From assembly GCA_900617975.1 (NCBI GenBank), contig UZAE01014451.1, forward strand, positions 1 through 14,245: a stretch of DNA of 14,245 bases, read 5' to 3'. A model generated the notes under the pieces. That model was not told where the DNA came from. It searched no databases and saw nothing but the letters and a program-made list of their open reading frames with translations. Shown in pieces: positions 1 to 9,906 of this stretch (position 1 is its first letter; each line of letters begins with the position of its first letter). A program made the position numbers and the translations under genes. The stretch is from Rodentolepis nana. Its lineage: Eukaryota > Platyhelminthes > Cestoda > Cyclophyllidea > Hymenolepididae.

Positions 1-248
1 ATCTTTTATATCTTTTAATTGTAAGCAAAAACTGATTACGGATTCAAATTCATGAAAAATTGAACCGACGAATTTACAAGCAGGTTTTCACCTGGGGTAT
101 GAAGTGAGAAGGTAACTGTCGGCCCCTGGCTAAGAGGGGGGGGGGGAGAGGTAATTGTCCAATGGAACGCTAAATGGACTTAATCAAATCAATGCCACGG
201 AAACCAAACAGCGGTTAAATTGGCACCATAATCCCCCCCCCCCATTCT

Positions 249-571
249 GGGGTGTGCGATAGACTTACCTCCATGTGGTGCACCCTGGGCAACGTATCCT
301 CATACGGCAAAAATGTCTGTAAACTGGCAGTTGTCTTCTGGCTTTACACTACCATCACCCCACTGTATATCATATTCGACTACTTCCACACTACTCACCT
401 CACCTTTATTCTACCTTTGTGTCTGTCTCTTTTACATCTTTGAACTCTTCTGTTCCCCCCCCCCATCTCGACCTTTTTCACTTTGATATTTCTTCTCCTC
501 TGTGAGGCCTGATGTCACCTAAAGTGCTATTGAAACTATCAAAATGCCTGCCGTTTGATATAAATAAATAT
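249..571 (+). mobile_element. SINE-like retroposon, copy A
   Basis: Starts with the family head GGGGTGTGCGATAGACTTAC, followed by the conserved block CATGTGGTGCACCCTGGGCA. The middle is pyrimidine-rich and contains a run of 10 C (455-464). It ends in the A-rich tail ATAAATAAATAT. About 320 bp long, full length by comparison with copies B, C and F, and moderately diverged. No protein is encoded; the open frame inside it is not conserved in the other copies. It lies in the putative intron downstream of the minus-strand exon at 744. Confidence 0.8.
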
Positions 572-743
572 CCCTTTCCAAATTCTACAATTAATTAATA
601 TTTGTAGCTAACGAATTCGGAAACAAAAAGCACTATCAAATCTTTTAAAAAAAACAATATGAGTGTGACCGATTAGGAGACTGATAATAATTCTTTAAAA
701 TCAATCAGGGGAAAAGGCAATCAGCCGATTCGAGAACACTCAC

Positions 744-2372
744 CTCTAAGATCCACGTAAATAAGTCTATCCCACCACAAGTGGTAACATTTTTGCACGC
801 ATCGCGTCCAATAGTAAAAAGCATTTTAACAATTCCACGAATTTTCACATTTCTTACCATTATTTCCCCAAAATCATAAAGATATGAAAACCAATTGAAC
901 ACGCTTTCCCTAGTTAGGTGAATTTCAGCAACACTCTTAACTAAACTCCGCATATACGAAGTGTTTGCCCTAATTTTATCCAATTCCACTTCAGACATCC
1001 AAAAATATAGGGAAATTTTGCCTTCGTTAGCATTATTCTCTCTCTCTCCCGCTTTCACTTATTTCACCGCAAACTACCAACTTGTTGAAGTCCACACACT
1101 GAAGTTTGAATTCACAACGCTCATGGAAAAATATGAACTCTGGCAAGTGCATTAATCCGTATAATATCACTATTTTACGCAAGAAGGAACCTATTTTAGG
1201 TTGCCAAAAATTATCAAGTCTGTTCACTCCCTAAGGGTTTTAGGTAATTATTTTGCCCAAATATAAGGTAGAATCTCCAAAAACAAGATGGATTCAGAAA
1301 TTTGTGAATATTTCACGAAAGTCGACGAATAGACATTTCACGTCACATCTATGATATTATCAGTAAATTTAGGGAAAATTAGTGAAAGTCGGGCCATTTC
1401 GTGATAATTATGGCTACTTATAAAGAGAAGGTAGTAAGAAATTTTTGTCAAATTGTCTATTGAATAGTAAGTTGCTTCTGAGTCACTTCCAGCATCAGAG
1501 GAACCAGTTGGCAGTGGGCCTCTATTTAAAGTAAATATGCGTGAAAAGGCTTACATCTTTGAGTATATTTTAAAGTTGAGTCAATGCCAACCCTCTATTG
1601 TTTGGAATATACACATGTTTGATTACTTTAAACAGGGCTTTACACCATCTCAAACAATCAGTGGTCTAGAACACAGAAAATTAATTAATCAAAATTTTTG
1701 AAAATTAAATTTTCATTAAAATAAGTGAAATAAGGTGTTTTAAACTTACTACTCTTTCAATGTTAATGATTACTTGTAAAAAATTTGGGACATTGCTTAT
1801 GTCATTAAATGTCATATTTACAGCCATCAAAAAGTCGCATTCTGCTTCACTATAATCAGTATCATAATCACACTCATCGTCTTCACTACAAATAGTCTCA
1901 TTTTCACTGTCTTCATAATCATTAGATCCGTTACCACCATCGTCATCAGTGGTCCCATTTTCGGTAACGCTATCGTTACTAAAATCGCCACTACCACGTT
2001 CTGTTTCCCAATTTTGCCACATTTTCTTCTGTCTTATTGATAGTGTACAACACTGCTTTCTCAATCATTGTGAGTGCATAATGAGGCATTCTCTGGAGAG
2101 ATTCAGTTGAAATGGCATCTGACTGATCTCTCTCCTCCATTGCCGTTATAACGAGAAGTCCTTGCGAATGCATCTTATCTGTCCTTTCATAGGTGTCAGT
2201 CAGAAAATTCACAAGGAACTGGGTATGTGTGTGTGTGAACATTGAAAAATATTAAATATATTGAGAAAAAACGAATGGCCGATTCACCAAAGTGATACTG
2301 TCAGGAAACAGTTGAATCTTACCTCAAAAAATGTGAGAAAAGTGTGCTCCTTCTTATACTGCCTTATTAATG
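744..2372 (-). CDS. Unrecognised multi-exon gene, internal exons with acidic segment (partial)
   Basis: Five exon-like stretches can be spliced in one frame on the minus strand: about 2372/2358 to 2323, 2218-2049, 1978-1750, 1230-1078 and 1037-744. Donors are GTAAGA after 2323, GTACAC after 2049 (weak), GTAAGT after 1750, GTAGTT after 1078 and GTGAGT after 744. All junction phases agree (phase 0 except 2049/1978, phase 2), and no stop interrupts the roughly 295 codons. The product looks soluble and mostly helical. Its middle exon carries an acidic, low-complexity run (for example SENETICSEDDECDYDTDYSE), followed by hydrophobic helices. The last donor, at 743-738, points to more exons left of 744, with retroposon A inside that intron. 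The true 5' end was not found. I recognise no family. The acceptor before 1037 is purine-rich and is the weakest site; the 1978/2049 intron is also uncertain. Orientation is divergent from UBA1. A degenerating pseudogene is possible but would not be expected to keep these phases. Confidence 0.5.
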
Positions 2373-2487
2373 CTCAAAAAATATAATCGATGAATATGCC
2401 TCGGTCTTCGTAGCACTTAAACTTTTCCATCAATTTGCGTTCGCTTAGCCCACCGCATATTTTTAAAATTTTTGTCCGAGTTAAGCA

Positions 2488-2488
<1 letters not shown>

Positions 2489-2519
<31 letters not shown>
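2489..2519. repeat. TA dinucleotide microsatellite
   Basis: About 15 uninterrupted TA units between the candidate minus-strand exon at 2323 and retroposon B. Likely polymorphic in length and a site of sequencing or assembly slippage. Confidence 0.95.
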
Positions 2520-2521
<2 letters not shown>

Positions 2522-2797
2522 ATAGTATTATATTAAATTTAATAACAAAAATGATAACGGTGACTTCCCCTAGCTTCGATATGTGGATATGTAATTGAGA
2601 GTTCATCGAATGGCCTATATACATGAAGCGGGCCTTGAAAATCAGCAAGGAAACCGAGAAATCGGAAATTAGATTTATTCCCGATCAATTTTCTGTAGCA
2701 TAAAGAACCGCATTCCAACGACTTTGCGATTCTCTCATATGCATAAAATTGGTATTGCTGAAAAAGAATTAACAAACCACTTATTATATTACAAGCT

Positions 2798-3309
2798 GGG
2801 GTGTGCGATAGACTTTCCTCCATGTGGTGCACCCTGGGCAACGCATACTCATACGGCAAAAAAGTCTATTAACTGGCAGTTGACTTCTCACTTCAAACTA
2901 CCACCACCTCACTCTATCCCACATTCGACTATTTCCACATTACTCTCCTTACCTTTTCTACCTTTGTGTTCGTCTCTTACATCTTTGAAACACTCTTCTG
3001 TGCCCCCCTCTCGACTTTTTCCCTTTGATGTTTCTTTCCCTCTGTGAAGCCCAAAGTCATCAAAAGTGCTAATGATAACTATCAAAACGCCTGCCATTTG
3101 AAATAAATAANTCTATCCCACATTCGACTATTTCCACATTACTCTCCTTACCTTTTCTACCTTTGTGTTCGTCTCTTACATCTTTGAAACACTCTTCTGT
3201 GCCCCCCTCTCGACTTTTTCCCTTTGATGTTTCTTTCCCTCTGTGAAGCCCAAAGTCATCAAAAGTGCTAATGATAACTATCAAAACGCCTGCCATTTGA
3301 AATAAATAA
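2798..3309 (+). mobile_element. SINE-like retroposon, copy B, broken by an N and a duplicated 3' part
   Basis: The complete element is 2798-3110 (head GGGGTGTGCGATAGACTTTC, tail GAAATAAATAA). After the single N at 3111, the last 198 bp are repeated without a mismatch at 3112-3309. The real genome most likely holds one 313-bp element followed directly by the sequence at 3310. No clear target-site duplication was found. Confidence 0.8.
2913..3309 (+). repeat. 198-bp exact direct repeat around a 1-base gap
   Basis: 2913-3110 and 3112-3309 are identical over 198 bp and separated only by the ambiguous base N at 3111. Other copies of the same element in the window differ from each other at many positions, so perfect identity is out of character. 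It is best read as two contig ends that overlap but were joined with a placeholder. Confidence 0.9.
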
Positions 3310-3310
3310 A

Positions 3311-3724
3311 TATTGGCTTTCTTAATTCAGAGATTATCAACTAGTCTATGTTAGATTAATGTTTCCATTTTACTCTACTTAATATCATCAAGAGAAATAA
3401 TGATGCCAACATGAGTGATAACATCTGATGGGGCTTTGTTAACTCAACATGTATGTATATTTAATCATTAAACCTGTAAGTTAATGAAGCGCTAGTATGG
3501 AAATTGTGGCATCTCAACCATTCGATGAACACGAAATGAGGTGAAACCCCTTTTCTACTACCGATCAATGTGAAATAGATATCTTTGGCAAGTATTCAAT
3601 GGATTTCATGGAATGAATAAGACGATTTGAATTTTTTGGTGGGGAGGGGGGGGGGTGAAATTTCCACTTAATGAATATGGTGCAATTCGAGTCCAAATTC
3701 TGATGAAGTAGGACTATGTGTAGC
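3311..3724. other. Intergenic stretch, nothing recognised
   Basis: AT-rich sequence between retroposon B and the CCAAT block. It contains a G-rich patch (GGTGGGGAGGGGGGGGGGTG near 3639) but no splice-bounded frame, RNA gene or repeat that I can support. Confidence 0.6.
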
Positions 3725-3953
3725 CTGTGGGACACTTCATCGCAGGCGCGCACACTAGGCGGATTGGTGCGGAGAAGCACAGCCAATGACCAATAGAAAG
3801 CTTGTGTTTGTTTTTTAAATTCGACCATTTTATATGATTAAGCTTCTCCTGTTGAACACAATTCGTTATCCTTAGCTAGTGAATAGACGTTTCAGTGATA
3901 CGTCTCTTTCTTCTGAAGACTCGGTAATTAGGAGAATCTATCACCTAGGTTTC
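3725..3953 (-). repeat. CCAAT promoter-like repeat, copy 1
   Basis: Reverse-complement match to 11111-11371. Shared blocks in order: GATAGATTCTCC, ATTACCGAGTCT, AGAAGAAAGAGACGTATCAC, AAGCTTAATCATA, CTTTCTATTGGTCATTGGCT, ACCAATCCG, TGTGCGCGCCTGCGATGAAG and TGTCCCACAG. Three CCAAT boxes (plus-strand positions 3763, 3783 and 3790) and the ATG (minus, 3740-3738) are kept. The frame after the ATG ends after eight codons, so this copy is unlikely to start a protein. The sequence beyond CCCACAG is unrelated to copy 2. Confidence 0.75.
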
Positions 3954-4114
3954 TATAGAATATTTTTTTATTAGTGTGGATAGTTCGATAAGCAAATTCA
4001 GCCATTCAACCTTAAGATAATTACATTCTATTCTAAAAAAATACATTTACTCTGGTTGAGGAATTTTATCACAGATTTCTAATTTCAATTGCAACACGTA
4101 TTTCTATTAACCAG

Positions 4115-4205
4115 TAGCAATCGCGAGATTCTTCTTATTTCGTTGGCTTCGCGTGATTAGCGCCCTCAAATAGCACTATCGTATTTAAGGCGGGTTTGAA
4201 TACAA
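4115..4205 (+). promoter_or_regulatory. Candidate UBA1 promoter region
   Basis: A CpG-bearing patch (TCGCGAG, TTCGCGTG, AGCGCCC) stands out from the AT-rich surroundings and ends with a TATA-like TATTTAA at 4182-4188. It lies about 180 bp before the UBA1 start codon, a sensible distance for a core promoter with a short 5' leader. No transcription start can be fixed from sequence alone. The stretch 3954-4114 shows nothing else recognisable. Confidence 0.3.
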
Positions 4206-4340
4206 GTTTACGCCTTAGATATCTTCATCTCAACCATCGAAGAGACGGAGTATTAGTTTGTCTGATAAGCCATCCACACCACTCATCAATATTAACGATA
4301 ACAAATTTCGCAACCACACCAATCACGTATGCTTTTAATT

Positions 4341-4364
4341 TCCTTAATCACTTATTAATAGAAT
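4341..4364 (+). promoter_or_regulatory. Probable splice acceptor (spliced-leader or 5'UTR) just before UBA1 start
   Basis: A T-rich stretch is followed by CTTATTAATAG ending at 4361, then AAT and the ATG at 4365. This fits a 3' splice site only three bases from the start codon. Flatworms add spliced leaders that often end in AUG. A leader joined here would give AUG-AAU-AUG in frame with the E1 protein. A cis-spliced 5'UTR intron is the alternative. Inference from sequence only. Confidence 0.5.
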
Positions 4365-7300
4365 ATGGGAACAAAAGGTGAATCGGGTGTTGATGAAAAC
4401 TTGTATAGCCGTCAAATCTATGTTGTCGGCACAGATGGTATGAAGAAAATAGCTCATACCAAAATTCTTATTACGGGTATGAGTGGATTGGGCCTGGAGA
4501 TTGCCAAGAATCTTGTGCTTGGTGGTGTTGGGTCCATCGATTTACATGATCCTGAGGACATCGCATCTTCGGAATTATCATCAAACTACTATGCATCTCC
4601 TCAGGATGTTGGCAAAAACCGCTGTGAAGTGGTTCGTGCTAAACTGGCTGAGCTCAACAATTACGTCACACTCAACGTCGTAGAAGACAAAGAACTTACC
4701 ACTAATATTTTGCGCAACTACCATGTTGTGGTTTTTGCAAGAGGCAATATGCATCAGTGGAAGAATTTAAGCAGAATCTGTCACGAACTGAAGATCAAGA
4801 TTGTCTGCACTAGAACCTGTGGTCTTTTTGGCCAAGTGTTCTGCGATTTTGGAAAGGATTTCATTGTTACTGATACTAATGGTGAACGACCAATCTCAGT
4901 TTTTGTTCGTCATATCGAAAAGGTTTGCTTTCCTTTTTCCTTCATTTGTTTTATTCAGAGCACTGAGGGTATTGCAGTGAGCGTTGATGATTCCGGCCAT
5001 GGACTGCATGATGGAGATTATGTTACTTTTTCTGAGGTCAAAGGAATGACAGAGCTGAATAACTGTGAACCTCGAATGGTCACAGTGATTGGCCCTTCTG
5101 CATTCTCTATCGGAGATACTTCGAATCTTACTCCTTGTACAGGTGGAGGTTTGTGCACTCAGGTGAAAATACCCGAAAAGATTGACTTCCTTGAAATGTC
5201 AGAAGCTTGCGGCAATCCCTCTTTCGTCACCAGTGATTTTGCTAAGTTGGAAACTCCGTCCCAACTGCATCTCTTCTTTGAAGCCCTCTCCGAATTTGAG
5301 ATGAAACAAAATCGTCTTCCTTTGCCATGGAACGAAGAGGATGCTGAAACGTTTCTTGAATTCTGCACGTCTGTTAACAGTGATTGGGCTGAAACTCAAG
5401 CTCATGTTGAAGAGATTAATGAAGAGTTAGCCAAGATTTTTTCCTTCATTTGTGCTGGCAATTGCTGTGCCATTCAGGTAAGGTGTTCCATTTCCTGATC
5501 TAAATTAACCCTAATTAGTCCATTTTCGGAGGCATCGTTGCCCAAGAAGTGATGAAAGCTTCCACAGGCCGTTTCAGACCAATTATCCAGTGGTTCTACT
5601 TTGATGCTATTGAATGCTTGCCGGAACCTTGGTGTAAATGCAAATCTGGGACCGTTTTATCTAAGGATAACCTTATTACTGATGATTCCCGTTATGAAGG
5701 CCAATGTAAGATCTTCGGAAAGGAGTTCCAGGATAAACTTGGAGACCTCAATTACTTCGTGGTAACTTGATCGATTTTGTTCTCTTTATTCCTCTTTTAC
5801 ATAGGTTGGGGCAGGAGCTATTGGTTGCGAGCATCTGAAAAACTTTGCCATGATGGGTATCTCCTGTCGTAATGGCAAACTCTTTGTCACTGATATGGAT
5901 ATTATCGAAAAATCCAATCTTAATCGTCAATTTCTTTTCCGTCCTTGGGATATCGGAAAGTGCAAATCAAGTACTGCAGCCTCCGTTGTTAAGTCCATCA
6001 ACCCCCAACTCAACATTGTATCACACGAGAATAAAGTTTGTCCTGAAACGGAGGATGCTTATGATGACGCTTTCTTTGAAGCCTTGGACGGTGTTGCTAA
6101 TGCTTTAGACACTGTTGAAGCTAGAAAGTACGTCGATCGTCGTTGTGTCTATTACCGCAAGCCCCTCTTGGAGTCTGGAACTCTAGGAACCAAGGGCAGC
6201 GTCCAAGTGATCATTCCACATCTGACGGAGTCCTATTCAGCTTATCAGGCTCCTCCAGAGAAGTCATTTCCATTGTGCACTTTAAAGCATTTTCCCTATC
6301 AAATTGAGCACACTATCCAATGGGCTAGAGATAAGTTTGAAGGTCTCTTCGTTCAAGAATCGAATGCTCTCAGCGCATACCTGAAAAATCCTGATGACTA
6401 CCTCACCAAGGTCACCACTATGGGAAACCAGGCTGCTGAAGTTCTTGAGCCCCTCAAAAAGAACCTTACTTCCGATTGTTCCAGAAGCTTCGATGAGTGT
6501 ATCTCATGGGCTCGCAATCTCTGGCAAGAGCTGTTCCCCAATTCTATTCGCCAGCTTCTTTACAATTTCCCTCCTGATCACAAGACTAAAATTGGTGCTC
6601 TGTTTTGGTCAGGCACGAAACGATGTCCGAAACCCCTCATTTTTGACGTCAATGATGTAAATCTTATGTTCACATATATCGTCTTAAATCTTGAGTTGTA
6701 ATGGCTATTTTTTTCTTCATTATAGCCAACTCATCTGGACTTTATTGTTTCGGCTGCGAACTTGCGCGCTTTTATGTTTGGTATTCCAGAATGTCGTGAT
6801 ACGTCGTTGATTGCAAAGAAGGCTGCTATGGTTAAGGTCCCAGAGTTCATTCCCCGAAGCGGTGCCAATATTGAAGTTAATGACGCTGAGGTGATTTCTA
6901 GTTCACGCAATGATGGAAAGGAATTTGAGGTCGAAGAGATGAAGAAGACTATGCCGAAATGTGGTATGCAGTTTGCCTGCAGTTCATCTTCTGAAATTTT
7001 AATATTTCTGTTACGTGTTTATTTATTGCTGAAGTTGCAGTCAAGAATTCACAAGTGATTGAATTTGAGAAGGATGATGATACCAACTTCCACATGGACT
7101 TCATTACTGCTGCAAGCAATCTCCGTGCAGAAACTTATTCCATTCCTCCAGCTGATCGCTTGAGAACTAAATTTATTGCTGGAAAGATCATGCCCGCCAT
7201 CGCAACAACAACCAGCGTTGTTTCTGGTCTTGTCGCTCTCGAGCTCATTAAGGTACTTTCAAGAGTACTCCTACCACGCTAGTTGTTTTTGTTTTACTTG

Positions 7301-7839
7301 TCTTAGAGTAACGTTTGAATTCACTTTCTTTGTAGGTTGCACAGGGTCATAAGAATTTTGATCTGTACAAGAACGCCTTCTTTAATCTCGCGCTACCTTT
7401 CTTCGGTACTTCTGAACCACTCCCTCCCAAGTCCTGGCAATACTACGAGAAAACGTTCACAATTTGGGATCGCTTTGAAGTCTCTGGTGGAAAGACCCTT
7501 CAACAGTTCTTGGATCATTTCAAAAATGAGCATAAGCTGTTAATCACTATGGTCACACAGGATGTCTCAACGCTATACTCTACCTTTATGTCTGCTAACA
7601 AGCGCACTGAACGTCTCTCTATGATGTTAGTTGGCTTCCCTTTTCCGCCTTTCTCAAAAAAGCAGATGTCAATAATTTTTTATATTTTTAGGATGCCGCG
7701 TTTAGTGGAGAACGTAAGTAAGAAGACTATTCCACCGCATGTCAAGTCTTTGGTATTCGAGATCTGTGCTACTGATCTGGATGGTGAAGACTTAGAGGTT
7801 CCCTATGTGCGTTATGTTCTAGATGGTACCAGAAACTAA
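4365..7839 (+). CDS. UBA1: Ubiquitin-activating enzyme E1 (UBA1), 8 exons
   Basis: E1 adenylates the ubiquitin C-terminus with ATP, forms a thioester on its own cysteine and hands ubiquitin to E2s, in cytosol and nucleus. Exons: 4365-4922, 4959-5477, 5519-5761, 5805-6656, 6726-6963, 7041-7252, 7336-7625 and 7692-7839, giving 1019 residues (animal UBA1 is about 1050). Order: inactive adenylation domain ([10 protein letters not shown] near residue 14, GMSGLGLE at 38-45), first catalytic-cysteine half domain and four-helix region (about 170-350), active adenylation domain with VGAGAIG at 441-447, VTDMD at 468-472 and NLNRQF at 478-483, then the catalytic Cys598 in [20 protein letters not shown] at 851-861, and the C-terminal ubiquitin-fold domain (about 915-1019) for E2 docking. 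All key motifs are intact. The active-site context and C-terminal ending are UBA1-like rather than UBA6 or UBA7. The start is the first Met of the conserved N-terminus. The donor of intron 5 could be 6961 or 6964; 6964 fits better. Confidence 0.97.
4923..4958 (+). other. UBA1 intron 1, 36 bp, stop-free
   Basis: GT...CAG intron with a strong pyrimidine tract, phase 0. Its length is a multiple of three and it has no in-frame stop, so retention would add 12 mostly hydrophobic residues just after the inactive adenylation domain. Homology across the junction (…RHIEK then STEGIAV…) supports removal. The other UBA1 introns are 5478-5518 (41), 5762-5804 (43), 6657-6725 (69), 6964-7040 (77), 7253-7335 (83) and 7626-7691 (66). 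Confidence 0.9.
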
Positions 7840-8226
7840 CTCCATATTTTTGGTTGCTCTACCTGAATAATACAATGTGTAACCTCTCCCCTATGTCTCC
7901 CCCTACCCGTTTCCCCTCTGTTGTCGCTCAATAATCACTTTCATTTTTGCGAGAAATGCTTGGGAATAATCTTTGTGTGATGCGTGTGCGTTTTGTGTAG
8001 GTCAAAATCACCAAGCGAATACACACATTTAACGCAACCGTTGTGCTAACGTCCTTGAAAAATTAACTGGTGTCACTTGTCTAGAGAGTCTCGGTGTGAG
8101 TGTTTGTGAGCTTGTTTAGTGCGCGTAGCAGTGATAATCTCTTACCTGGTTCAGAGCAGCTCACCTCTCTTCAAGAATGCTTATTTGTCGTGTCTACCTG
8201 GACTTTGCGTCTTCCCCCCCCCCCCT

Positions 8227-8232
8227 AATAAA
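8227..8232 (+). terminator. Poly(A) signal AATAAA of UBA1
   Basis: Canonical AATAAA, 388 bp after the UBA1 stop codon, right behind a run of 12 C (8214-8225) and followed within 30 bp by TG/T-rich sequence (TTGTGCATGTCG) as expected for a cleavage site. Weaker AATAAT hexamers at about 7867 and 7931 could give a shorter 3'UTR. The 3'UTR itself (7840-8226) is rich in GT and pyrimidines and holds no gene. Confidence 0.6.
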
Positions 8233-8432
8233 GAACGCAGTTGAGTCTTTTAGCTCTATTGTGCATGTCGTAGGATCAATGGTGTATCCGTCGCACTTGT
8301 TGCAAACACCTGCGACAGCTATTTAAAGCTGCGCGTGTGTTAGATATTGATGAATTCCTTTCGAATCAAGGATTAGTGATATTTCTAGGTCTGCATGGGC
8401 CATTTCGCTTAGTCATCTTTTATTTGGTGTTT

Positions 8433-8450
8433 GGGGGGGGGGGGGGGGGG
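8433..8450 (+). repeat. G18 homopolymer
   Basis: Eighteen consecutive G followed by A, GGGGG, AAGT and GGGG, so four G-runs capable of forming a G-quadruplex on the plus strand. It lies about 200 bp past the UBA1 poly(A) signal. Other long runs: G11 at 136-146, C11 at 233-243, C10 at 455-464, C12 at 8214-8225, G13 at 10597-10609 and G10 near 14006. The region 8233-8736 holds no supported gene. Confidence 0.95.
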
Positions 8451-8736
8451 AGGGGGAAGTGGGGTTATTTTGGATTTGCTCTGTTTCTGTTTGCTGGAAT
8501 AGCCAGAAGTTGGCCTTGGTATTTAGGTAGGAGCATTACTCCATATTGATTTTACAGCTTGACCCGTCCTGTTTATATAAATGGCGGTTTTTATTAAAAC
8601 AAATATCGGGCTTAAAATTTACAGAAAATTCCTGTTAGTAACATTCACTAGATTACCGTTCTCAAGAATTTATTCCTAAGTTATACAGAGAATGAATTCT
8701 AGTGTTCCAAAAGTCGATTGCGTCGGTCATTGCTAA

Positions 8737-8968
8737 TCAGTAAGTGGTCTGAGAGATGAAATACATTTCTGAACTTTGAGTTGAATAGAGTTCAAGGTTC
8801 TTATCTAAAGTAAAAGACACCGCATTTAATTTATTCCTGGTGTAAATGTTGAAGTGTATCACAGGAAAGTGCGAATGCTCCTTTTCGCACAATAGATCAA
8901 CCAAAAAGTTTAATTCATGTATGCTAATTAAATGAAAAGGGTGGCTTTTCATCAGTCTATCGAAGTGG
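8737..8968 (-). CDS. Candidate terminal exon, minus strand (unrecognised)
   Basis: The acceptor TTTTTCCATCTTTCTCCGAAATAG (pyrimidine-rich) ends before 8968. The frame reads HFDRLMKSHPFHLISIHELN, then FLVDLLCEKEHSHFPVIHFN, and ends …EMYFISQTTY at a stop (8739-8737). It would be the last exon of a minus-strand gene converging on UBA1. No upstream donor of matching phase was found in 9195-9411, so an exon is missing or the model is wrong. Function unknown. Confidence 0.28.
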
Positions 8969-9208
8969 CTATTTCGGAGAAAGATGGAAAAATTTAAGCA
9001 CCAAATTGAATCCAATCACATAATTATCAATGGTTTTTATCGGTGAACCCTGAATTGAGGTTATGACATTAGGATCCAAATCAGTTACTCAGTTTTAGCC
9101 GTGAAAGAGTTTGCTGCAATAACCCACACGTCCATGATTAACATGCAATTTCATTTGAATCGCTGGAGCTCTCTCACTAATTATAAAGATGAGTTCATAA
9201 ACAAGTAC

Positions 9209-9411
9209 ATTTTTTGTTGTCCAGACTATGAATTCGTCCTTTTTGAACCAGATTGGTACTACTAGTGGCGAGAATTAGGTAGTTTGTGACAGGGATTGGA
9301 TTGAGAAGTTCTGCCATATCTTCCATGTTCGGCAGACCTCGTACCACACAAATTATCACCTTCTCCAATCCATCTGGGGATGTACTAAGCAGATGCGATT
9401 TCGGAAGGTGA
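9209..9411 (-). CDS. Candidate internal or terminal exon, minus strand (unrecognised)
   Basis: An excellent acceptor (GATTTTCCACTTTAG) ends just before 9411 on the minus strand. It opens a frame that reads PDGLEKVIICVVRGLPNMED and continues through MAELLNPIPVTNYLILATSS to …GRIHSLDNKK. It then either uses a GTACTT donor at 9208 or runs to the TGA at 9197-9195. The amino-acid mix looks like a folded protein (alternating hydrophobic strands and charged turns). No family recognised. It converges on UBA1 and may belong with the stretch at 8737-8968, but the splice phases of the two do not match directly. Confidence 0.35.
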
Positions 9412-9906
9412 CTAAAGTGGAAAATCACTCGAACGAGTATTTTAATTCACCTTAAATTTTTGTGTCTCTAAAAGGCGACCGACAACCATCCAGGCAATGA
9501 AAATGTATTTCAACTGATGACGAAAATTGTGTTGTACGATATCATATACACTATTTAAAAATTGTAGATGGAATTTTAATCATATTTTTAAAATGAACGG
9601 TCTCTTATTGGGGCCCCTTATAAAGTATTCCTATAAAGTATCAGAAAAGTGATTGAATTAACATTTCACCCTCAGAAGCCGATTCCAGTGCTTTCATTTC
9701 CCAGGTCACTTGCAGGAAAACATTTTAGAGGTGGAAATTATAAAACCATTTCCCCAGCTGATAAGACACGTGACACGAAAATAGCTAAAAATAAACAATT
9801 GTGTATTTGACTGGGTCCTCCGCGATTTTATCTTACTGTCGCAAGGAGACAGCTAAGTACCAACACCCATTTGATCATACGCCTCATAATTTTAAGTGTT
9901 CACAGG

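Noticed and set aside
89..150. Fragment resembling the retroposon on the minus strand (TATGAAGTGAGAAGGTAACT)
   Set aside because: Only about 20 bp match loosely, with no head or tail; possibly a decayed fragment, possibly chance.
2539..2859. 106-codon open frame on the minus strand
   Set aside because: Its first part is retroposon B head sequence, and no convincing donor or acceptor bounds the rest. It might hold an upstream exon of the minus-strand gene (a GTATAT donor near 2620 would fit the phase), but support is too thin.
2909..3296. Two identical minus-strand open frames of about 62-75 codons
   Set aside because: They lie wholly inside retroposon B and its artefactual repeat; the frame is not kept in copies A, C, D, E or F.
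4196..4381. 61-codon open frame upstream of and overlapping the UBA1 start
   Set aside because: It is in a different frame from E1, has a poor start context and no protein-like features; it lies in the leader or promoter region.
8337..8549. 70-codon open frame on the plus strand
   Set aside because: It owes its openness to the G18 run and GGG-rich sequence; no splice or start support.
9513..9526. CTGATGACGAAA, resembling hammerhead ribozyme core words
   Set aside because: There is only one base between the CTGATGA and GAAA boxes, so stem II cannot form, and no flanking stems are visible.
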